Shown: positions 23,431 through 35,404, numbered from the stretch's first letter. The stretch: DNA of 64,000 nt from Diadema setosum (GCA_033980235.1 CM067065.1:9131328-9195327), one strand, 5' to 3'. Translations and numbers: made by a program. Notes: generated by a model not told the origin, from the sequence alone.

Positions 23431-24779
23431 CTGAGAAAAGAATGAATATTCACGAGATGGGAAAAAAAAAAGAAATAATCTTTCCGACTTGCATGTATCA
23501 CGGTATGAGGGACACCTTAATTGAATAACAGAGAAGATATCGCACAATCGAGTTTTCTAAAAAGATCATACAGTGCAATGTACGACAAGCGTCCACTTTT
23601 GGCCTCTCCTTCAGTGTATGAACAAAACTCCTGAAATGGACATGTATTAGCAGTCAATACCTACAGTTTATTTGAAGACGATTTTTTTTTTTTTTTGGGG
23701 GGGGGGGGGGGCTCCCTGCCTTCAGCCCGAAAATTGTCTTCTTGAAGTAAACTGCTTGTATCGACAGCACGAACTATGCCAATTTATGGAATTTTGTTCT
23801 ATAATGGAAAATGTTATGTTAACCGGGGCTCTTTAGTCTGCAGTAAACGAGAGATGAAACTTCATTATATTATTTCATTTACCTGAAAAAAGTCATGATT
23901 AATTTTTTTTTTTGCAAAGGAAGCAGTACACAACAGCTGATATACCCCCCCCCAAACGCACACATACACACACACACACACACACAACAAAACAGTTATT
24001 TCATCCTGTACTAGCCTGGACAGTAGCGCAGAATTAGATCTCCCCAAATGTTTGTTTGATTGTTTGTTTGCTTGTCTAATTCTATTTAGTCAGGGGATAA
24101 CATGTCTTCAGATCAGCCCGAGAAGGCTTTTTTTTTTGTCTGCTTGTTAGTTTGTTAAATTTTAACAATCAGGAAATAAGATGCCCTCGATCAGCCAGGG
24201 AATGCTGTCTGTTTGTGTGTTTGTTTTGTTTATTCAGAGAGATCGTGAATGCAGTGTTACAGCAACAACAATCGAAACAACAATTAACAATAAAACCATG
24301 CATGACATAATAAGATATATTACCAGATATCACAAACTGTACATTAAAAAAAAAATGATAATGACATAACCACTGATTACAAACGTTTCAAATGAAGGTT
24401 ACACAAAGAGGTTCCCGTATTAAAAGGCAGACATATTAGCTCATACAAATGAAATCTGTACATGAGCTGGTTTAGATTATAATCGCCCTTCAGTCCTGGG
24501 TTTCACACTTTCTAAGTGTCATCAGCGCACAGGATACAGTGGAATGTTGTACAACTTCGGCAATGCCATTAGCAATTAACACAAACAGAAGCGGCCTAAC
24601 GATACTTCCCTGAGGGACGCCGCACGTAATATGGCGTAGTTCAAACATATTTGAAGAATTCGGCTCAAAAGGTACTACATTTCACAAAATATTTGAAGAG
24701 TTCGGCTCAAAAGATACTACAATCCATAATATCAAGTTCAGAGAGAGAAAAAAAACTTGATTTTGAGAACTTTTTTTCA
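23431..24779 (-). other. Intron 10 segment
   Basis: Holds a poly-T/poly-G tract (23,682-23,711), a (CA)n tract at 23,957-23,986, and a 'gttcggctcaaaag(g/a)tactaca' direct repeat at about 24,658 and 24,701. A 'tgagggacgccgcacgtaatatgg' string near 24,611 resembles the end of a reverse transcriptase in other elements but is too short to call. Confidence 0.45.
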
Positions 24780-26900
24780 TTAATTTTTTATGTTGTAAAT
24801 GGTGCAATTTGATGCATGTTTTTGCGCGCTCTATCGACGTGAAACAGTCCCAATTGTTTAAGGTAAGAGTATAATATTCGGATGTAGATTATTACTGAAC
24901 AATTTTCCTATAAAATGGTATGATTTAAAGACACTTCTTGTATTAATTCTTTTCACTGAATATCATGAACGCGACTGGGCCCGAGCGAGCGAGGAGGGGA
25001 GGGTGTGGGAGGGCGTTGTCCCCCCTCCCATTTGTCTAGCGGGCGACGTATTTTTAGCCTAAATCAGTGACTGGCAGTCAATAGAGGGCGCGACGATGTG
25101 GAAGTCAAGTTGATTTTTAGTCAACTTGACTTCCACATCGTCGCGCCCTCTATTGACTGCCAGTCACTGATTTAGGCTAAAAATACGTCGCCCGCTAGAC
25201 TACCCTCCCATGTGCACGGTGAGATCTTTTTGCATTTTGATGTTGCAAATGGTGCATTTTGATGCATGTTTTTGCGTGTTTGAACGAGTTGAGGGGAGTC
25301 CCACTTGTTAAAGGTTGCAGTATATTCTAGTGTAGACTATTATTGCACAATTTGCCTATGATATATATTAAATGGTATCATTTGAATAAACTTTTTGTAT
25401 TAATTCTTACTCTGAATATCATGAACGCGACTGAGCCCGAGCGAGCGGAGCGAGCTAGGGGGAAAGGGAGGGTGTGGGAGGGGGGTGTCCACCCTCCCAC
25501 GGTGAGAACTTTTTGCATTTGGATGTTCCAAATGGTGCAATTTGATGAATGTTTCTGTTTGTTTTTGCGTGTTTTATCGACTTGAAACAGTCCCACTTGT
25601 TTGAGGTAGCAATGCAATATTTTCATGTCGATTATTATTGAACATTGTGGCTATAATGGTATTAGTTAAATAAACGTCTTGTATTGATTCTTACACTGAA
25701 TATCATGAACGCTTTCTGCACAGCAATCAAACAGAAAAAGCATGCACACGAGGGTGTAGATAGGGGCATTTCCCCTCCCACACGAAGGTGATTTTGCATT
25801 TTCAGACCTTAAATTCAGCGATCTGGTGCAAAATTTTGGTGCAATACTTTTTTCATCGAAGTGTTAAAATCACGGAATTTAGCTCTTATTCCGAATGTGC
25901 ATCATCTGTGTGTATGTACAAACTCTAGTGAGGAAGAGCTTAGGGGAAGGGGGATTCCCCCTCCCGCTCGGAGGAGCTTAAATTGCGTTTTAAGAATTGA
26001 AATAAAGCGATCTGGAGCACACTTTTTTGTGGAAAATTCGGAAATTGTCATTCCCAAAATGTATTAAGTCTAAAAGTGGGTAACAAGCAATGGAAGGGTG
26101 GCAAGATACCTCTCCCATATTCAAGGGAGCCTTTTTTTTTCAGTTTTGCTGAAGCTTTTTGAACTGAAATTCAACAATCTGGAGCATACTTTTGTCGGAA
26201 TATCTGGAAATTTTTCAATCAGAAGAGAAGTGTAGCAAGCCTGTGGAAGGATATGCTGTATAATTTTCTGATTGCAGTTAAACGTTTTGGTGCACACACT
26301 TTGTGTTATATTTGGAAAACTGTTTATGTTCAAAGCGTAGCCACAGTCTACTTCTATGCATGGTGGGGGGGGGGGGGGGGCGAGCAGGAAGAAGGTGTGG
26401 GCGAGTGTTATCTCCACCCTTCCCGTACGATGGAGCTTTTGCCTTTTTAAGGTTGAAATTGAGATATCTCCTATACGCATATTTGATGGAATATTTGGAA
26501 AATCATTTAAAAAATGACGTGGGGGGGGGACTGAGGGAGGAAAGGGTCGATTAAAAGGGGAAATTCCCCTTGTACATGAGGGAACTTTGAGTTTTCGGAA
26601 TATAAGTGATAAGTCTTGTGCACTCAGAATTATTCATATAATTTTGTGTAAATCTAAAAAGGGTACTAAGGCTAGGGAAAGAGACACAGACGGGGAGGGT
26701 TTTGGAGGGGGATACCCCCTCCCAAGCAAGAGAGATTTTGCGTAATTTGAATTGAAATTCAACGATCTGGTGCACACTTTGAGTGAAATATTCACAAAAA
26801 TTATTATCTTATTTGATGAAAGGATGGAGAGGAGACTCGCTTTATGTGCATGCATACAGTATACACGCATTTTTTTTTTCCGCCTCACAAATCCCCGGTC
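24780..26900. repeat. Degenerate tandem repeat array with G-rich boxes
   Basis: Units of roughly 280-460 bp repeat the order 'aaatggtgcaatttgatg.atgttt', 'gaaacagtcccactt', 'tgaatatcatgaacgc', 'gcccgagcgagcg', then a G-rich box followed by 'ccctccca'. The clearest units start near 24,790, 25,240 and 25,515. Later units to about 26,900 keep 'gatctgg.gca', 'ttttgcattt' and the 'ccctccca' box only. One unit is interrupted by the palindrome at 25,032-25,202. Confidence 0.7.
25032..25202. mobile_element. 171-bp palindromic fold-back MITE with 9-bp target duplication
   Basis: Two 82-bp arms (25,032-25,113 and 25,121-25,202) are inverted copies, with one mismatch by eye at the second base, around a 7-bp loop TTTTTAG. 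The ends read TWGTCTAGCGGGCGACG. The 9-bp sequence CCCTCCCAT flanks both sides (25,023-25,031 and 25,203-25,211). A 9-bp duplication suits Mutator-type transposition; that assignment is inference. The flank CCCTCCCA is also part of the host tandem repeat, so the duplication should be read with that in mind. Confidence 0.88.
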
Positions 26901-27547
26901 CAAATCTTAGCCCCCCCCCCCCCCGGCTACGCCAGTGGCTGCTGAGAACTTTGCTGAACAAGGTTTGACGGTCTCTCATGAGGTGTTCGTTGACGATTTA
27001 GCCCTTACTTTTGCAAGTAGGCCTAAGTCCTTCATTCTTCACATGAATATGTGACCCGCTACAACAAAATCGCCGACAGTTGGAGAGGTCGGTTTTCTGG
27101 AAATGGCATGACATTATTCCTTTACCCTTCCACTATCATTTCATATATAAAATAAGTCTTGAAATAACTCGGTAGCGGAGATATCGATTATACTTTTATA
27201 AGAACATGTCGAGGGGATTAGGAAATCAGCGTTTCCAGAAAACCGCCTTCAAACCTTTCCTTCCAAAGCAACCGTGATCATGGGGAGGCCGGGCAGTTTT
27301 TACCTCTTGACAATTAAAGGTTCCCATGACTCCTTGCAACCTTCAGGATGACCAAAAAGATCACTCCCTCGTTGCTATAGGGTGGAATCTATCTGCGACA
27401 TTAAATACAAGTAATCGGAGACATTTGTTCCATTGAAAGTCGTAAAATCATTGCCCACAAAAACGATTCTTTCCTTTCTTTTCCTTCCCTTTCCTTTGAT
27501 CATTTAGATGAGGAGTACAATACTCCTCATGCAGAAGTACATATTAT
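26901..27547 (-). other. Intron 10 segment with a TGTGACCCG palindromic element
   Basis: From 27,050 to about 27,310 there is a repeat-like block: 'tgtgacccgctacaac', then GGTTTTCTGGAAA near 27,092 and its inverse TTTCCAGAAAACC near 27,232. A C tract lies at 26,911-26,924. No coding signal. Confidence 0.5.
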
Positions 27548-27787
27548 GTACTTCTACACGCCTACACATAATGTAACTGTCATGTTTTATTTTTAATTTC
27601 AATTGAAATTTTTGCTATACAAAGTTGACATTACACTTACCCGAACTTCAATCGACGTTGCATCAGAGTACTTCTACACGCCTACGCATAATGTAACTGT
27701 CATGTTTTATTTTTAATTTCAATTGAAATTTTTGCTATACAAAGTTGACATTAGACTTACCCGAACTTCAATCGACGTTGCATCAGA
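27548..27787. repeat. 120-bp tandem duplication across the exon 10 splice donor
   Basis: Two adjacent copies (27,548-27,667 and 27,668-27,787) are offset by exactly 120 bp. By eye they differ at only two bases (CCTACACATA versus CCTACGCATA, and TTACACTTAC versus TTAGACTTAC). Each copy contains the last coding bases of exon 10 (CATCAGAG to CCGAAC on the plus strand) and a GTAAGT donor on the minus strand. The duplication must be recent given the near identity. Confidence 0.92.
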
Positions 27788-27943
27788 GTGAGTGCTTTTC
27801 CGAAGTGATATACGACCGTTATCGTCACTTGTTTCAGTATTATTATGAATCATATATTTCCAACCGTCTTCCCGGGTTGCTTGAAGTTCAAGGTGAACGG
27901 GTATTTCCGATGCGATAGTCCCATTAGCGTATTGTACGTCAAT
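27761..27943 (-). CDS. C3: C3-like exon 10: MG4
   Basis: Sixty-one codons (deduced residues 370-430) run from IDVQYANGTIASEIPVHLEL to SDATSIEVR. Acceptor CTTTTGACAG, donor GTAAGT. Phase 0 at both ends. The last 28 nt or so and the donor lie inside a 120-bp tandem duplication, so an identical exon end with a second GTAAGT donor occurs 120 bp downstream at about 27,635-27,668. Confidence 0.9.
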
Positions 27944-28289
27944 CTGTCAAAAGAGCCAGAAAAATCAGCTGTCATGACAGACATCATTCTGAAAGGTCAT
28001 TACATCTCGTTTCAAAGGAACCCTGAAGCAACCGTAAGTTTTAAATATAATGAAATGGACTCCATAGAATCCCTTAATTTCTATGAAGCGCTGAGGCACC
28101 GTCATTTCTTAATATAATCCTGAAAAAAAAACAACAGTCAGGATACTTTGAGATTTTCATTCCGTTTTCGTGTTTATGAAAGCCACATGACTTTTCATAC
28201 AAACTGCATATATGAACAGGTCTTTATACGTGAGTTCCCTCCCATTTATTTACTGACATTAATACGGATAGGTGGACTACCAAGCTTAC

Positions 28290-28526
28290 CTTTACATGTA
28301 TATTGCGACCTTTCCTGTAGGTCCTCACGCAGTCCTTATGGGAGAACGAAAACGGTGATGACACAACCATGGCCGTGGTGTCCACAGCCGCCTCGGTGAA
28401 TCCTGTCCCTCTCTCTTCCACAATGGCCTCTGCATGAAAGCGGCGATCCTCAGACCTATTAAACCAATTCTCCCCGAATGCATCGTCTAGTGAATCTAGG
28501 AGCACCGTTGCTTTTCCTGTCCGCAG
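28290..28526 (-). CDS. C3: C3-like exon 9: MG3/MG4
   Basis: Seventy-nine codons (deduced residues 291-369) start LRTGKATVLLDSLDD. They include HAEAIVEERGTGFTEAA, matching the family's 'v.A.V.E..TG....A' strand, then FSHKDCVRTYRKGRNIHVK at the start of MG4. Acceptor ATGCCTCAG, donor GTAAGC. Phase 0 at both ends. In human C3 the equivalent ends in a 'F.PG.PF.' motif; here it reads YRKGRNIHVK. Confidence 0.93.
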
Positions 28527-28857
28527 CTGAGGCATCAGTGAAACAAAGGATAACAATTGTCTTGACACCGAATTGTAAGTTTTTTGTTTTTTTTTATTTT
28601 CAAATAATATATGTCGATGACATTCGATTACCTTTAAAATGTTTTACATGTCCATTTTTATGACATCCGGTATAAAACTTGTGCACTATGCAAAATCTCA
28701 AAGAACTAGTATGTTTATACAACTCATACCACACAAAACTGGATTGTTGCAGTCATGTGCTCAATTTACAGAAATTGATCAGTCTGTTCTCTTTTGTTGA
28801 ATCTAAACGCGTTTTCGTATGGAAATCATGACTAACAAATGAAAAGGATGGAAAAGC

Positions 28858-29145
28858 ATTGGTGGAGATGAGAATTGGGCTTTAAACTTGTTGCGAGATA
28901 CCAAGAAACTACTCATGAAAAAGTACAGAACACACCATTCTAAAGAGGAAGTCAAATTCTACTTGATGAAAAATCTTTCTTTTTTTTTTGGGGGGGGGGA
29001 ATTTGGAGTAGAGATGTCCAAAACAAAGAAGAGCATAAGTGTTGCTCTGTTTTGGATACCTCCGACATTTCAAAACAGTTTTCATCACTAATACTTCTTG
29101 GAATAACATGATTTTTCATATTTCATAAGAGGTTTCTCTTTGTCG
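28858..29145. repeat. MITE-like repeat, GCGAGATNT family, copy 3
   Basis: 'ggtggagatgagaattgggctttaaac' then TTGCGAGATACC, 'aaactactcatgaaa' and, in the second half, 'tttcataagaggtttctctttgtcgcaa', as in copy 2. It includes a G tract at 28,991-28,999. Confidence 0.65.
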
Positions 29146-29700
29146 CAAGCAAAAAAAAAAAACCAAAACAAAACAAAAACATAAAAAAATTAGAAACCCA
29201 AAGTTTGGACTCAAAAAAACCTACATGATCCTTTTTTAGATTTGTTACAGGTCTAGATAACATTTGTTCAATGACTTGTCAATAAAAGTAAAAAGATATA
29301 CATAAAGAAATAAATAAACCATTTTTCTCCTTGTCTGCATGTTTTTGTTTTCGGAAATATTATATCAACTTCTTGTTTGTGTCACGGCAACGTATTTGTT
29401 AAGCGAAAATCATGTCTTCATGCATACTTGTTTTCCCAGCAATTGTTCTGTTGTAGAACCCTATTTATATTTCAACGCAATGAAATATTGAAAATAAACT
29501 ATAAAAAGAATAGTCTAAACAAGTAGCAGCTGTCTTTTCTTTCTCTATACAATCACTGGATATTGTAAATTCAAACAACAATGTACGTAATAATCTTTTC
29601 AAGGTCCTAGCTTGAGCACTATCAAGTAGTAAAAACAAAACAAAACGAAACAAAACTAGCCAAAGAAGGGGCAATGGTTGCACTAGGGCGTTATGCTTAC

Positions 29701-29800
29701 GTTTCCCTGCTTTGTTTCGTTGAACATTTCGAGGTTTCCATTTTGAACGAAGCCGTACTTGAAGAGATACCGGCCGTTTACTGGCTTTCCATACACGTAT
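29701..29800 (-). CDS. C3: C3-like exon 8: MG3
   Basis: The acceptor is TTTTATTTCAG and the donor GTAAGC. The frame reads KYVYGKPVNGRYLFKYGF, corresponding to the conserved 'A.YTYGKPV.G' strand of MG3 (deduced residues 257-290). One sequon (NET) lies near the end. Phase 2 in, phase 0 out. Confidence 0.94.
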
Positions 29801-30016
29801 CTGAAATAAAATTCAAAATATGTATCACACAATATATGGAACAGGCGAAGATAATTACTGTAAATGTATTTTCCTCTTTCCCAGGGGTTACAACTGCAAG
29901 TTAAATCCACTTAATAAGTAGTTTGATTAAGTAAAATAACGAGTCTCTTTTTTTATTTCCGAATATTTGCATGTTCACGTTTCTGCTGGCATAAATGAGA
30001 TTAATAATAAAGTATC

Positions 30017-31122
30017 TGAATATATGAACGACCGAAGTCCATGGAAGGCCATTTCGAATAAACTTTTAAAAAAACTTCATATCTTTTGTATTTGTCCAAT
30101 GATATTCTATTTGACTGTGATAGGAAGGCAACATTGTATATACAAATTAGAACATATATCATTATGACGGCAATTAACATTTACATTGATTGTAGAGAGG
30201 CCATTTTGTGTGATGGACTTGAGTCATTCTTTGAATCATTGCAGGTTAGGCTGCTATATGAAATGAGCGAAACGATGAGAGAGGGCGCTATAATATATGA
30301 CCCTGCACCTCAAAACAAACACAAAGTCGCCAGACAGAAATTTTTAGTTAAGACCATATTCTGAAAGAACAGACTTTAAGCTTTAAAATGATGTATATGT
30401 AATTCAAATCAAATGGACTCTCCTAACGTATGTAAATACTGGAAAGAAAGCACAAACTCAGGAAAAGTTTGAACTGAGAAAAGAGGCTCTGAAGTACAGT
30501 GTCTATTCAAGCACTTAATCTTTTACCAAACCGTGCTGACTGTGCGATGAATGGGACCAAAAAAAAAAAGGAAGTAAACCACCAGAGTAACAGCAATGAA
30601 GGGATTATCAGATTAAACTGAAATTAGGAGTGCCTCATTAACACATTCTGTCCATAATTAATGCCAACTTTCGGAGCAGTAGCAATATTCTTTCAAAAGT
30701 TATTAGAGTTCTACCAAAAATATTCGAGATAAACTGCTGAAAAAGCACACTTTCCTGCCCGTTTTATGATACCAAATTTTAGCATAATGTAAAAGAAGAC
30801 CCGCTCTTTCAGGAAATATGGAAAAAAAAAATAGTTCGGCTAGGTTAACCCATTTCACTTATTTTCAGTCCTCACGCAAATTCAGTGTGTGCGACTTTAT
30901 GTTCGTTTTGAGGTGCACGGTCACATATGAATGTAAAAATGACCCAAGTCCTGGACGTGGGTCATTCTTACATTCATATAAGATTTCACACATTCATTTC
31001 AGGCACTTCCGGGGGTTCTAACGATTTATAATATACACATGATGAGTCCATGTATAAGCTTCAATTTCCCATGTCAAACTGAATTTGGCCAAATATTGGA
31101 CTTGGGTCGTTCTTTGTATTCA
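30017..31122. repeat. GACCCAAGTCC element, copy 1, split by a TGTGACC MITE
   Basis: The outer ends are TGAATATATGAACGACC (left, with one change in the motif: GACCGAAGTCC) and the inverse TTGGACTTGGGTCGTTC (right). A TGTGACC MITE (30,296-30,928) sits inside, immediately before the internal palindrome. Copies 2 and 3 show the uninterrupted site 'gcgctataatatgaatgta'. It lies in intron 7. Confidence 0.82.
30296..30928 (+). repeat. TGTGACC MITE family, copy nested in the GACCCAAGTCC element
   Basis: Ends TGACCCTGCACCTC and the inverse GAGGTGCACGGTCACAT. Compared with the uninterrupted site the flanking ATAT appears on both sides. It lacks about 50 bp present in the reference copy (a block around 'gaaagtgaaaagtgtgg'). 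Confidence 0.85.
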
Positions 31123-32272
31123 GGTCTTCAATTGCAGTAGAAAGGTAAACATTAAGCAAGGCAAATGCGTGGATATGGATCAATATTTGCAATATTTATG
31201 AAGTCCGGCAATTCTCTTCAAACGTTCTAAAAATTCTTTCTGAACATACACACATACACACACACACACACAAAGAATATAAATTCCATTCCTGCCACTG
31301 TACCCAGCCTATTACGACGCGTATGCCCATTGGTATTTGCCCTCTATACAGTATCTTCAAACTGTCATGATAACGGGCAGAGACGCTACAATTTTAAACA
31401 TCTATAAATCAGCGTATTTTGGTGGAATCGGTATTTCTTGCTTTTCTATATAGTTAGAAACATAATTTAGAAAAAACAGACACCAACCAAATTTAGCAAA
31501 GAAACCTAAGGGGTTCTTGGCAAAAAACAATATCAAAAGCAAAGGACAAAAAAAAAACAAACAAAAAAACACACACATGAAAAATCAAATAAACAAACAA
31601 ACAAACAAAACTAGGCAAGGTGAAACAGGAGGCGTTTTGTTCTCCTTATGAAGGTGGGCGAAGGATATCCAGAGCATTATGTTATCATCAGCAGACACCT
31701 CTCCTAATGCCAAGACTGATAAGGAAACATGACTAGATTTGGAATCTAAATTGTGGCTCTCTAGCATGTAGCGCATGTGTACTTACTGGCGGGACTTGAA
31801 GGGAGGGAATATTTGTTAGGAAGCAATATTTCAATCAACAGCGGTATTTTATTGATTATGAAAGTGTTATTTGATAAATACGTAATGGTAATTAAAACTT
31901 GAAGGTAAAGACTCTGAGAACCCCCCCCCCCCCCCGATAAGAAAAAAAAGATGAACGCAATGAAAAAATAAATCGTTTTTCTTTTATAATTTTTAGGGGT
32001 TAATTATAGGGTGAACATCATGAAAAAGTTCAAATTCGCTAATAACACGCAACTTTAGGAAATTAGACTGTCACTTTTATGAAAGCTAGAAACAAATATT
32101 TCACATTTCATTGTCTTTCAGAATAGGCCATGCGGGATGTCATTCATGTTTGGCTCTAAACATGACCAATCAATAAAAAAAAAAAAAAACTTGTGGAGAA
32201 AAACAAAATGATTACCAATACATGTGTTGCAATTCTATAGAAACCCTCACGTGTAATATACGTTATATATAT

Positions 32273-32319
<47 letters not shown>

Positions 32320-32424
32320 CCTTCCTATGGCAAGTTAGTTGGGCAGAGTGAACAAGCCATGGGGTTTCATATCACGATTAACACTCTAAATGAAGGAGTA
32401 AACATGTAAGGAGTAAATTCTTAC
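31123..32424 (-). other. Intron 7 segment near exon 7
   Basis: Contains (CA)n at 31,249-31,271, (AAAC)n near 31,590, poly-C at 31,921-31,935 and (TA)n at about 32,278-32,314. No coding signal. Confidence 0.55.
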
Positions 32425-32512
32425 TTTGCCTCAATGTCAACTGCGAGGCTCTGTGCTCCTTCCAGAATGTACCCTGTTTGAGGACGCACTGTCACGGAGA
32501 ATGTCGGCAGCA
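32425..32512 (-). CDS. C3: C3-like exon 7: MG3
   Basis: Acceptor CTTTGTAG, donor GTAAGA. The exon encodes VLPTFSVTVRPQTGYILEG and onward (deduced residues 228-257). The join REY/VLPTFSV across exons 6 and 7 recreates a family signature, which supports both small exons. Phase 1 in, phase 2 out. Confidence 0.93.
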
Positions 32513-33084
32513 CTACAAAGAGACGTGACCAAAGTGGATAAAAGGAATGGGCTCAATTCATAATTAGATACAACTAATTTTAGTATGGAGATGGATGTCG
32601 CTTCAGTAAGAATTTGGGATAACAATATGGGATAAGAAAGTTGCGCTATGCAAACTTACACCTACAGCTTCTGCGAAGAAAGTTAAAAAAAAACATTTTT
32701 TTTTTTTTTTAAATCACTGTCAAAAGTCTTAAGCCCACTCGTTGTTCAGCTGATGTAAGATTGGTACATTGGTGTAAATCTATAAAGCAATACCACCGCA
32801 AGGATTGGAGAAACAAAATTTCGATCAATATTGTGTTATTTGACTTTATATCTAAAATAATCGATACTTGAAGATACTGATCAATTCTTTTGATTTCACC
32901 CTCACCCCATTCCCTCTCACACAATATCTTTCTTTACACGGCTTAAGAAAGATTCTACCCCTCATTAAACAATATTTCTTGAGACAATACTATTAGACAC
33001 GTGCACACATCTTGAAATGGTAACGGATTTATAGCTAGACACAAACACACACACAAAAAATCTATTTCGTTTCATTTGAGTATA

Positions 33085-33571
33085 TGAATATAAGAACGAC
33101 CCAAGTCCATGGAAGACCATTTCGAGTAAACTAAAAAAAACTTCATATCTTTTTTGTTTGTCCAATAATAGTCTATTTAACTGTGATGGGAAGGCAACAT
33201 TGTATATACAAATTAGAACATATATTATTATGAAAATTAACATTAACATTAATTGTGGAGAGGCCATTTTGTGTGATGGACTTGGGTCGTTCTTTGATTC
33301 ATATGGACTTGGGTCGTTCTTTGATTCATATACATGATATTCTGCTATAGAGATGAGAGAAGGACGAGAGAGGGCGCTATAATATGAATGTAAGAATGAC
33401 CCAAGTCCTTCATTCTTACATTCATATAAGATTTAACTCATTTATTTCAGGCACTTCCGGGGGTAATTAGGATTTATCATTTATACACAAGATGAGTCCA
33501 TGCATTAGCTACAATTTCCCATGTCAAACTGAATTTGGCCCAAAATTGGACTTGGGTCGTTCTTATATTCA
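33085..33571. repeat. GACCCAAGTCC element, copy 2
   Basis: About 490 bp, from TGAATATAAGAACGACCC to its exact inverse GGGTCGTTCTTATATTCA. The motif GACCCAAGTCC or its inverse GGACTTGGGTC occurs at both ends, twice in a 29-bp direct repeat near 33,280-33,310, and in a central hairpin near 33,390-33,425. In intron 6. Confidence 0.88.
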
Positions 33572-33689
33572 TATACTCATTTGTCTATCATATGTTTCTC
33601 TTTTGTTTGTGTTGTCGCGTGGAAATCCAAATGGGGATAGAAAATAAAGTCCAATGATATCTGGCTAATCATTACTTTTAGGGTATCTA

Positions 33690-34075
33690 GCCAGGAGTGG
33701 ATTGGTATGGTATAGGTAGAGATGAAGGTTGGCTTTTTAACTTTTTTTTGCGAGGTATCAAAAAACCACTTATGAAATAATATAGAGCATGCCATCTTAA
33801 GAGAAATTCACAGTTTATTAGATGAAAATCGACTTTGGAATGATTGAGACATCGACAAACAAATAAACACAAGGCCGTCCTAATAAAACTTGGGACTTTA
33901 CTAGAATTACTCTCATTTGAATATTTCAGTCATTACAAAATCAATTTTCATCAAGTTAACGTGTAAATCCACATATTTCCATTTGAATGAGCTTTGTCAT
34001 CATCTCATCAAAAGAAAGCAAAAAAAAAATGATAGAAATTTGAAAATGTAGGCTCAACCAAAAATGTTCAACCCC
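33690..34075. repeat. MITE-like repeat, GCGAGATNT family, copy 4
   Basis: 'gattggtatggtataggtagagatgaagg', TTGCGAGGTATC, 'aaaaccacttatgaaa', and an inverted second half. It adjoins the GACCCAAGTCC element in intron 6. Confidence 0.65.
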
Positions 34076-34394
34076 TTCAATTTTACGCTGTAATAAAAAT
34101 AACTAAATCTAACAGAATTTCATTGTTTTTACTATCCCACTCATTTGCATATTGACAGGGACTGTTCAAGAAAGGTTCGTCAGGAAGAAATTTACGAAAC
34201 TTCACAAATTGATTACTTTCCTAATACCGTTTTCCGGATGTTAATAATGTTGTTTTTTTTTCACTGTGGTGATGTAAGATTTTTTTTTTTTTTAATTCAG
34301 ACTACGCTTTTTAAATTTCCTTTCAACTTTGGGAAATTTTCATTGTCAAGAGCAACGTGTTCCAGCAAATGTTCAAGATGTTTTAAAAGCTCAC

Positions 34395-34431
34395 CGTATT
34401 CCCTGACTTCGAATGTCACATTCGTTTTCAG
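34395..34431 (-). CDS. C3: C3-like exon 6: MG2/MG3 linker
   Basis: This 37-nt exon is read from acceptor TACAGTTTCAG to donor GTGAGC and encodes LKTNVTFEVREY. That is the conserved 'F.V.EYVLP.F' strand at the MG2/MG3 junction, completed by exon 7 (VLPTFSV). It carries one N-glycosylation sequon (NVT). Phase 0 in, phase 1 out. Confidence 0.9.
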
Positions 34432-35404
34432 CTGAAACTGTATGTAGGAAAAGGCAGGGAAAATAGATATTTGGTTAAGATTTGGACAGATAAAGCTAAT
34501 GTTTCATATTAGCTAAAACATGCATATGAAGCATACTTTGTATTCATGGTTTACTCCAAACTTGCAATTTCAAAATGAACGTATTTCGAGCTATGAAAGT
34601 TTCCTGTTCTTTACAAGAAAGAAGACGCTAAAATATCTCTAGATACATGTATTTCTAAAAAGACAAATCGTCAATTGTCTTCAAGTATGGAATAATATTT
34701 GTCATCTGAATTTATTGACATCATATCAGCATGTAATATTATTAAGGCAATTCTCTAAAAAAAAAAATGAAAAAAAAAACCAGTACATAAGCAGAAGACA
34801 AGGATTACTCCCCCTTGGTCGAAGTTTTGAAAATTAAGAAATGTGGATAAAATTGGCATACGGAAGAAAATGTACCAGCAACAACATTATTGATGCATAT
34901 TCTGAATGAATTTCCAAGGTTTTTTTTTTTTGTAATTACATGATAAGTCTTATTTCATCTAGCAATCTCCCTTTCAAAAACCGTTCACTGTGAGAGTATG
35001 ACTTCTGATTCAGGATTTACCGTGCTGCCATACAGGAAACAGAATGCAACACTACAGAATAAGAATATGGCTTTTTTCCAAAATGTTCAGGATAAAACTC
35101 AATTTTCGGAAAGTCAGGTTTCGAAGGTAAATATCTAGGAATCTGGATAATGATGAAACGCGCTATTAATTTCGATGCATCTTATCATCTGACAGACATC
35201 TAACATAATACCACATGCAGGTACTTAGTGAATAAAATGTTGCATTAGCCCTGTAATGCTCAAAGATTTTAGAAAAAACAGACACATATTACAGGTGTTA
35301 ATAAAAGGTCGCATTTTATGAAACAAGCTAAGCATGTTTTGAATTTGTGCCGACGGTATTTCTAATACTTTTATTGTCAATCTCTCTTTGGTCTATATAC
35401 TTAC
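34432..35404 (-). other. C3-like intron 5
   Basis: AT-rich with poly-A runs; nothing else recognised. Confidence 0.6.

Noticed and set aside
24780..26900. CRISPR-like array
   Set aside because: Units are hundreds of bases long and degenerate, in a eukaryotic intron.
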